This document shows, piece by piece, positions 6,553-9,352 of a stretch of 9,352 nucleotides of DNA. Each line of letters begins with the position of its first letter. The first letter of the stretch is position 1. The position numbers and the translations under genes are program-made. The notes beneath the pieces are model-generated. The model was not told where the DNA came from, did no database searches, and was given only the letters and a program-made list of their open reading frames with translations. This stretch comes from DASYML01 sp036399835 (GTDB lineage: Bacteria; Acidobacteriota; Blastocatellia; Pyrinomonadales; Pyrinomonadaceae): the NCBI GenBank assembly GCA_036399835.1, contig DASWMI010000138.1, positions 1 to 9,352 on the forward strand, given 5' to 3'.

Positions 6553-6584
6553 GACCGACATTGTTGAGCAGTGTCGGTCTTTTT
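6553..6584 (+). terminator. Strong bidirectional intrinsic terminator
   Basis: GACCGACATTG (6553-6563) pairs with CAGTGTCGGTC (6569-6579): 11 pairs with one G-T wobble and the loop TTGAG, followed directly by TTTTT (6580-6584). On the other strand the stem is followed by CTTTTA, so it can also stop transcripts of the convergent ribonuclease Z gene, whose stop lies 109 bases away. It lies 115 bases after the secreted-protein stop codon. Confidence 0.9.
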
Positions 6585-6595
6585 ACGCCATTAGA

Positions 6596-6614
6596 GTTTT
6601 GATAAAGTCAAAAC
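6596..6614. repeat. Perfect inverted repeat between the terminator and ribonuclease Z
   Basis: GTTTTGA-TAAAG-TCAAAAC has 7-base perfect arms and a 5-base centre. It lies 12 bases beyond the bidirectional terminator. It has no T-run on either strand, so it is not an ordinary terminator itself. It could be a protein binding site or a 3' end hairpin of the ribonuclease Z message. Confidence 0.4.
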
Positions 6615-6693
6615 AGAATTCATGGCATGATCGTGTTGAAAGTGCAAAACTATCGTGCTTGCGCGTAGTTCCGGCACATTCAATCATAAACTC

Positions 6694-7629
6694 TTAATCG
6701 GCGTGGCGTGCCACTTCGAGGCTCAAAAAATCGTGCGCCATCTCGGTTTGCGGAAAGACTGCGCGGGCCTCTGCGAGCAGGTCTTCGGGCGTGAGCTGGT
6801 TGCCGGGCGCATAACGCGGGCTGAAATGCGTGATGATGAGCTTGCCCGCCTGTGCTGCGAGAGCCGTCTGCGCCGCCATCGTGGTCGTCGAATGCAGGCT
6901 CTGGCGCGCGAGCGCCTCTTCATGGAGGGAAAAGGTCGCCTCGTGTATCAGAACATCCACCCCGCGTGATAGCTCTATGGCGTTCTGGCAAAAGATGGTG
7001 TCGGTGCAGTAAGCCACGGAGCGTCCCTTTTCGGCTGGACCACAAAGGTCAAGCCCGCTGATTGTGCGCCCGTCTGCGAGCCGGACGGTTTCGCCGCGCT
7101 TGAGCTGCCCGTAGAGCGGCCCGGCTGGGATGCCCAGCGCCCTTGCCTTCTCGACCTCGAAATGGCCCGGCCTGTCACGCTCCTCGACGCGATAGCCGAA
7201 GGCCGCCGTCCGATGCCTGAGCGGGAGCGCGTTGACAAAGAACTCTTGATCCTCGTAGAGAGTCCCCGCCTTGACCGTGTGAACCCGCGCCTCGTAGGAG
7301 AAACGCGTCTCGGAGCGGCGCGTGACCTCCTCCAAATATTCTTCCAGCCCGCGCGGACCATAAATGTCTATACGCTCGGCGTGGCCCGCCATCCCACAGG
7401 TCGCCAGCAGACCGGGCAGACCGAAGAGGTGGTCGCCGTGCAGGTGCGTGATAAAGATGCGTCTAATCTGGCTGATCTTCAAATCGCTTCTCAGCAACTG
7501 GTGCTGCGTTCCCTCGCCGCAGTCGAAGAGCCAGACTTCTGCGCGTTGCGGCAGACGCAGAGCGACGCATGAAACGTTGCGCGCCCTGGTCGGCACTCCC
7601 GCGCTGGTCCCTAAAAAAGTTATCTGCAC
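6694..7629 (-). CDS. rnz: Ribonuclease Z (tRNase Z)
   Basis: A 311-residue metallo-beta-lactamase-fold endonuclease that trims the 3' trailer of precursor tRNAs in the cytoplasm, leaving the end ready for CCA addition or exposing an encoded CCA. The N-terminus MQITFLGTSAGVPT is typical of the family. The zinc ligand motif is H62-L-H64-G-D66-H67, with further ligands H139 (LPLRHR), D210 (AYCTD) and H268 (ITHFSPRY). The HST motif at 246-248 and the family segment TAAFGYRVEE (141-150) are present. The family-specific exosite insertion lies around 150-180. Length fits the usual 300-320 residues. The start is GTG at 7629; an in-frame stop lies only about 40 bases upstream and there is only a weak GAGA ribosome site, but family alignment supports this start. 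It is transcribed alone, divergent from the ROK regulator and convergent with the secreted-protein gene. All catalytic residues look intact. Confidence 0.95.
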   Translation of the reverse strand: MQITFLGTSAGVPTRARNVSCVALRLPQRAEVWLFDCGEGTQHQLLRSDLKISQIRRIFITHLHGDHLFGLPGLLATCGMAGHAERIDIYGPRGLEEYLEEVTRRSETRFSYEARVHTVKAGTLYEDQEFFVNALPLRHRTAAFGYRVEERDRPGHFEVEKARALGIPAGPLYGQLKRGETVRLADGRTISGLDLCGPAEKGRSVAYCTDTIFCQNAIELSRGVDVLIHEATFSLHEEALARQSLHSTTTMAAQTALAAQAGKLIITHFSPRYAPGNQLTPEDLLAEARAVFPQTEMAHDFLSLEVARHAD

Positions 7630-7676
7630 AGTAATCTCAAAATACTTGAAGAACAGATAAAGATAAAGCGCAGGCT

Positions 7677-7728
7677 ATTGATTCATCGAATCAAGCGTCC
7701 GGTTGGTCCGGTAAATAGATGAATCAAT
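7677..7728. promoter_or_regulatory. Palindromic operator-like array in the rnz-ROK divergent region
   Basis: A perfect palindrome TTGATTC-ATC-GAATCAA occupies 7678-7694, and a third half-site GAATCAA lies at 7721-7727. The outer bases also form a long inverted repeat: ATTGATTCATC (7677-7687) against GATGAATCAAT (7718-7728), 11 bases perfect with 30 bases between. Inside that interval is a direct repeat TCCGGT-TGG-TCCGGT (7698-7712). The location, about 50 bases before rnz and 190 before the ROK regulator, suits a binding site for a dimeric regulator, perhaps the ROK protein itself. The repeats are seen directly; the binding protein is inferred. Confidence 0.5.
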
Positions 7729-7729
7729 C

Positions 7730-7755
7730 AACCGTCAAGCCTGTTCCTGACGGTT
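7730..7755 (+). repeat. Perfect hairpin AACCGTCA / TGACGGTT
   Basis: AACCGTCA (7730-7737) and TGACGGTT (7748-7755) are perfectly complementary, with a 10-base loop. No T-run follows on the plus strand; the next run is nine A (7770-7778). It directly follows the palindromic array and starts a chain of inverted repeats that runs on to 7856. Confidence 0.5.
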
Positions 7756-7782
7756 CAGTTCCGGCGCAGAAAAAAAAAGATG

Positions 7783-7812
7783 TTGACGCGGGTCAGATGA
7801 AAGTAATACAAA
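7783..7812 (+). promoter_or_regulatory. Candidate promoter for the ROK regulator gene
   Basis: TTGACG (7783-7788) matches five of six bases of the -35 consensus. TACAAA (7807-7812), 18 bases on, is a four-of-six -10 match, and TAATAC (7804-7809) is an alternative with short spacing. Transcription would then start near 7819, at the foot of the hairpins described next, leaving a leader of about 100 bases. The -10 is weak, so this is tentative. Confidence 0.3.
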
Positions 7813-7856
7813 AGAGCGCCTTTGTTTGCTCGGGCAACAAACTGTCTGACCCGAGC
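7789..7856 (+). other. Nested and mutually exclusive hairpins before the ROK gene
   Basis: Three stems can form. Stem A pairs CGGGTCAGA (7789-7797) with TCTGACCCG (7845-7853), nine perfect pairs. Hairpin B lies inside it: TTTGTT (7821-7826) with AACAAA (7836-7841) plus GC/GC around a TCGG loop and one bulged T. Hairpin C pairs GCTCGGG (7828-7834) with CCCGAGC (7850-7856), and cannot coexist with A or B because it uses the same bases. The octamer GAGCGCCT is repeated at 7814-7821 and 7853-7860. The layout resembles an attenuator or RNA switch, but I recognise no known riboswitch class. TTTTT at 7869-7873 is too far from the stems for a standard terminator. If transcription starts near 7819, stem A cannot form in that RNA. 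Confidence 0.4.
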
Positions 7857-7917
7857 GCCTCTCTGATGTTTTTCCATCCAGCGCCAACGCGTCGAACAGG
7901 AGACACTGCTTAGCAGA

Positions 7918-9111
7918 GTGCGACGGATAGACCTGAAAAGAGCGCAGGCCGCGCGCGTCGGGACGATTCGCGACATCAATCGTCGCATCGTCCTCAACTA
8001 CGTGCGCGAGCGCGAGCCTATCTCACGCGCAGAGATTGCGCGCGAGACTGCGCTGCAACGCTCGACCGTCTCGACCATCGTCGAATCGCTCAAGGACGAC
8101 GGTCTGATTGAAGAGATAGGCGCGGGCGAATCCACAGGCGGGCGCAGGCCCACGCTCTTGCGCATACGCGCGGCGGGCGCGACCGCCATCGGCGTTGACA
8201 TCACACCGACGCGGACCACCATTGCGACCAGCGACCTGGCCGGACGCGTGCTGGCGCAGGAACAGTTTGCCACAGAGAGCGATTACGGGCGCGTGCTCGC
8301 GCGTATAGTTGATTGCGTCAACTCGCTTTCGGGGAAGAGCGCGGAGCAGATTGGCAGCATCGGCGTTAGTATTCCGGGACTGGTTGACCCTGCTGCCGGA
8401 AGGGCCAGCTACGTCCCCTACTTCAAGTGGCGCGATCTGGCTATCGCTGAGGACATCTCGCGTGCCACGGGGCTGCATGTCACGATGGATAACGATGCCA
8501 ACGCGGCGGCGCTGGCAGAGCTTTGGTTCGGGCGGCCCGAAGTCAGCCAGGCGCGCGATTTTATACTTGTGCTGGTCGCAGAGGGTGTCGGGACGGGGAT
8601 CGTTTTCGACGGCCAGATTTACAGGGGCGAGAGCGGGGCCGCGGGCGAGTTCGGGCACATGATTATAGGGCAGCAGGGCACGACGGCCTGCTCTTGCGGC
8701 AACTACGATTGCTGGGAGGCATTCGCCTCCGGTCGCGCAGCCGTCGCCAGGTACCTCAAGCTCTTAAACGGAAGGCCGCAAGCTCCGCCCGATTTTCCGC
8801 AACTGGTCGAGCGCGCTCTGCAAGGCGAACAGGCCGCGCAGGCTGCTCTGCTCGAAACGGCGCACTACCTGGGGATAGGCATCTCGAATCTCGTCGTGGG
8901 TTTTAGTCCCGAAGCGGTCATCATCTCAGGAGCGATTGCGCGTGCCTGGCCGCTCGTGGCCGACGCCCTGACAGAGACGATGGAGCGCAGCGTGAGGCGC
9001 GGGCTGCCGTCTGCGCGCATCATGGCTTCGACCCTGGGCCAGCAGCCGACGCTGATGGGAGCGCTGAGCCTGGTCTTGGCGCGCAAGTTTGCTTTCATCG
9101 CGGAAGCCTAA
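7918..9111 (+). CDS. ROK-family transcriptional repressor
   Basis: A 397-residue regulator of the NagC/Mlc/XylR type that would bind DNA and release it on sensing a sugar or sugar derivative. The winged helix-turn-helix is at about 20-65 (PISRAEIARETALQRSTVST). The ROK domain follows (about 88-390) with GVSIPGLVDP (149-158), DNDANAAA (191-198), GVGTGIVFDG (223-232) and E244-F-G-H247. The zinc site CSCGNYDCWE has C258, C260 and C265, with H247 as the fourth ligand. The ATP phosphate loop DxGxT of the kinase members is degenerate here (D94-I-T-P-T98), which fits a regulator rather than a sugar kinase. The start is GTG at 7918; AGGAGA (7898-7903) is 14 bases away, longer than ideal, but no other usual start codon lies nearby and the family N-terminus supports it. 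The target genes are not evident: neighbours are rnz and a secreted protein cut by the window edge. The upstream palindromes may serve autoregulation. Confidence 0.92.
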   Translation: MRRIDLKRAQAARVGTIRDINRRIVLNYVREREPISRAEIARETALQRSTVSTIVESLKDDGLIEEIGAGESTGGRRPTLLRIRAAGATAIGVDITPTRTTIATSDLAGRVLAQEQFATESDYGRVLARIVDCVNSLSGKSAEQIGSIGVSIPGLVDPAAGRASYVPYFKWRDLAIAEDISRATGLHVTMDNDANAAALAELWFGRPEVSQARDFILVLVAEGVGTGIVFDGQIYRGESGAAGEFGHMIIGQQGTTACSCGNYDCWEAFASGRAAVARYLKLLNGRPQAPPDFPQLVERALQGEQAAQAALLETAHYLGIGISNLVVGFSPEAVIISGAIARAWPLVADALTETMERSVRRGLPSARIMASTLGQQPTLMGALSLVLARKFAFIAEA

Positions 9112-9112
9112 A

Positions 9113-9134
9113 GCCCGCGCGCTCGCCGGGTTTT
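9113..9134 (+). terminator. Weak intrinsic terminator after the ROK gene
   Basis: Just after the stop codon, CCCGCG (9114-9119) pairs with CG (9124-9125) and CGGG (9127-9130), with one bulged C and the loop CGCT, followed by TTTT (9131-9134). The stem is short and the T-run only four long, so termination may be partial. Confidence 0.45.
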
Positions 9135-9162
9135 CGATGAACCTTTGTCTCAATGAGTCAGA

Positions 9163-9168
9163 GATAAT
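9163..9168 (+). promoter_or_regulatory. Candidate -10 element for the right-edge gene
   Basis: GATAAT matches five of six bases of TATAAT and lies between the ROK terminator and the next gene. No good -35 hexamer is found 16-18 bases upstream; TTGTCT (9145-9150) is too close. Tentative. Confidence 0.25.
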
Positions 9169-9195
9169 TTCTTAACCATGACGCTTTAAATTACA

Positions 9196-9213
9196 ACAGC
9201 TCCGAAGAGCTGT
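9196..9213 (+). repeat. Perfect hairpin ACAGCTC-CGAA-GAGCTGT in a 5' leader
   Basis: Seven perfect pairs close a CGAA loop (a GNRA-like, stable tetraloop shape with C in first place). It lies 32 bases before the GTG of the right-edge gene and has no T-run. Downstream, CCTC (9221-9224) can pair with GAGG (9233-9236), which is the ribosome site. The hairpin may shape the leader of that gene. Confidence 0.4.
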
Positions 9214-9245
9214 CCGATCTCCTCCCTTAACTGAGGCCCGAAGTT

Positions 9246-9352
9246 GTGAAAGACCGCTTGCCCTATTTCGCCCTCGCACTCTGTTTATTTTTTCTCCCGC
9301 AAAGCTTTTCTCAGCCTTCTGCACAGGCCCAGATGAATACGAAGCTGACGCC
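9246..9352 (+). CDS. Secreted protein, N-terminal fragment (3' partial)
   Basis: GTG at 9246 opens a frame that runs off the right edge after 35 codons. TGAGG (9232-9236) lies 9 bases upstream. The product begins MKDR, continues with a hydrophobic core (YFALALCLFFLPQSF, residues 7-21) and a likely cleavage site at SAQA near residue 29, then QMNTKLT. This is a typical Sec signal peptide; the only cysteine is inside the core and not in a lipobox. The mature part is not visible, so no family can be named. It follows the ROK regulator in the same direction and could be one of its targets (inference). Confidence 0.6.
   Translation, partial: MKDRLPYFALALCLFFLPQSFSQPSAQAQMNTKLT

Noticed and set aside
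6491..6697. Plus-strand open frame of 68 codons after the secreted-protein gene
   Set aside because: It runs straight through the strong terminator hairpin and T-run, has no clear ribosome site, and its composition is unlike a folded protein.
7770..7778. A9 run read as a minus-strand T-tract after the hairpins at 7789-7853
   Set aside because: The T-tract begins ten bases past the stem, too far for a normal intrinsic terminator, and no minus-strand gene upstream needs one.
7719..7913. 64-codon plus-strand frame ending four bases before the ROK start
   Set aside because: There is no Shine-Dalgarno before its ATG, it covers the hairpins and an A9 run, and the protein resembles nothing known. 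The close junction could allow coupling, so conservation would be needed to revive it.

Overview
The window looks like chromosomal DNA of a moderately GC-rich bacterium, most likely an Acidobacteriota member of the Blastocatellia type. That assignment rests on resemblance from memory: the hexapeptide-tailed S8 peptidase end, the DUF4081-like acetyltransferase and the style of the ROK regulator all look like proteins of that group. No rRNA or tRNA gene, insertion sequence, phage gene or CRISPR array is visible.

Layout from left to right. (1) The C-terminal end of a probably secreted S8-family serine peptidase, with a tail of GVIVSD hexapeptides (1-514). (2) A rightward block: a GNAT acetyltransferase (586-1509), a membrane hybrid histidine kinase with its own receiver domain (1602-3608), and a PilZ-domain protein whose start overlaps the kinase stop by 26 bases (3583-4005). 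(3) A convergent, leftward NtrC-type sigma-54 activator (5463-4042), only 36 bases from the PilZ gene. (4) A 338-base control region whose right part holds a good promoter with a perfect inverted repeat in its spacer, and a 21-codon mini-ORF. Then comes a secreted protein of unknown family (5802-6437). (5) A strong bidirectional terminator (6553-6584) separating that gene from a convergent ribonuclease Z gene (7629-6694). (6) A 288-base divergent region packed with inverted repeats, then a ROK-family transcriptional repressor (7918-9111). (7) The first 35 codons of another secreted protein at the right edge (9246-9352).

How the genes may work together. The kinase and PilZ genes are almost certainly co-translated, which suggests a signalling unit joining phosphorelay and cyclic-di-GMP binding. 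The NtrC-type regulator next to it is a plausible further partner, but its convergent orientation means the pairing is inferred from proximity only. Ribonuclease Z is a housekeeping tRNA 3'-end processing enzyme. The ROK regulator probably senses a sugar or sugar derivative, and the palindromes upstream of it are natural candidates for its own operator.

I see no clear multi-gene new system such as a defence island or biosynthetic cluster. The most interesting unexplained items are the nested, mutually exclusive hairpins before the ROK gene, the palindrome array beside them, the promoter palindrome plus mini-ORF before the unknown secreted protein, the hexapeptide-repeat tail, and the kinase-PilZ coupling.
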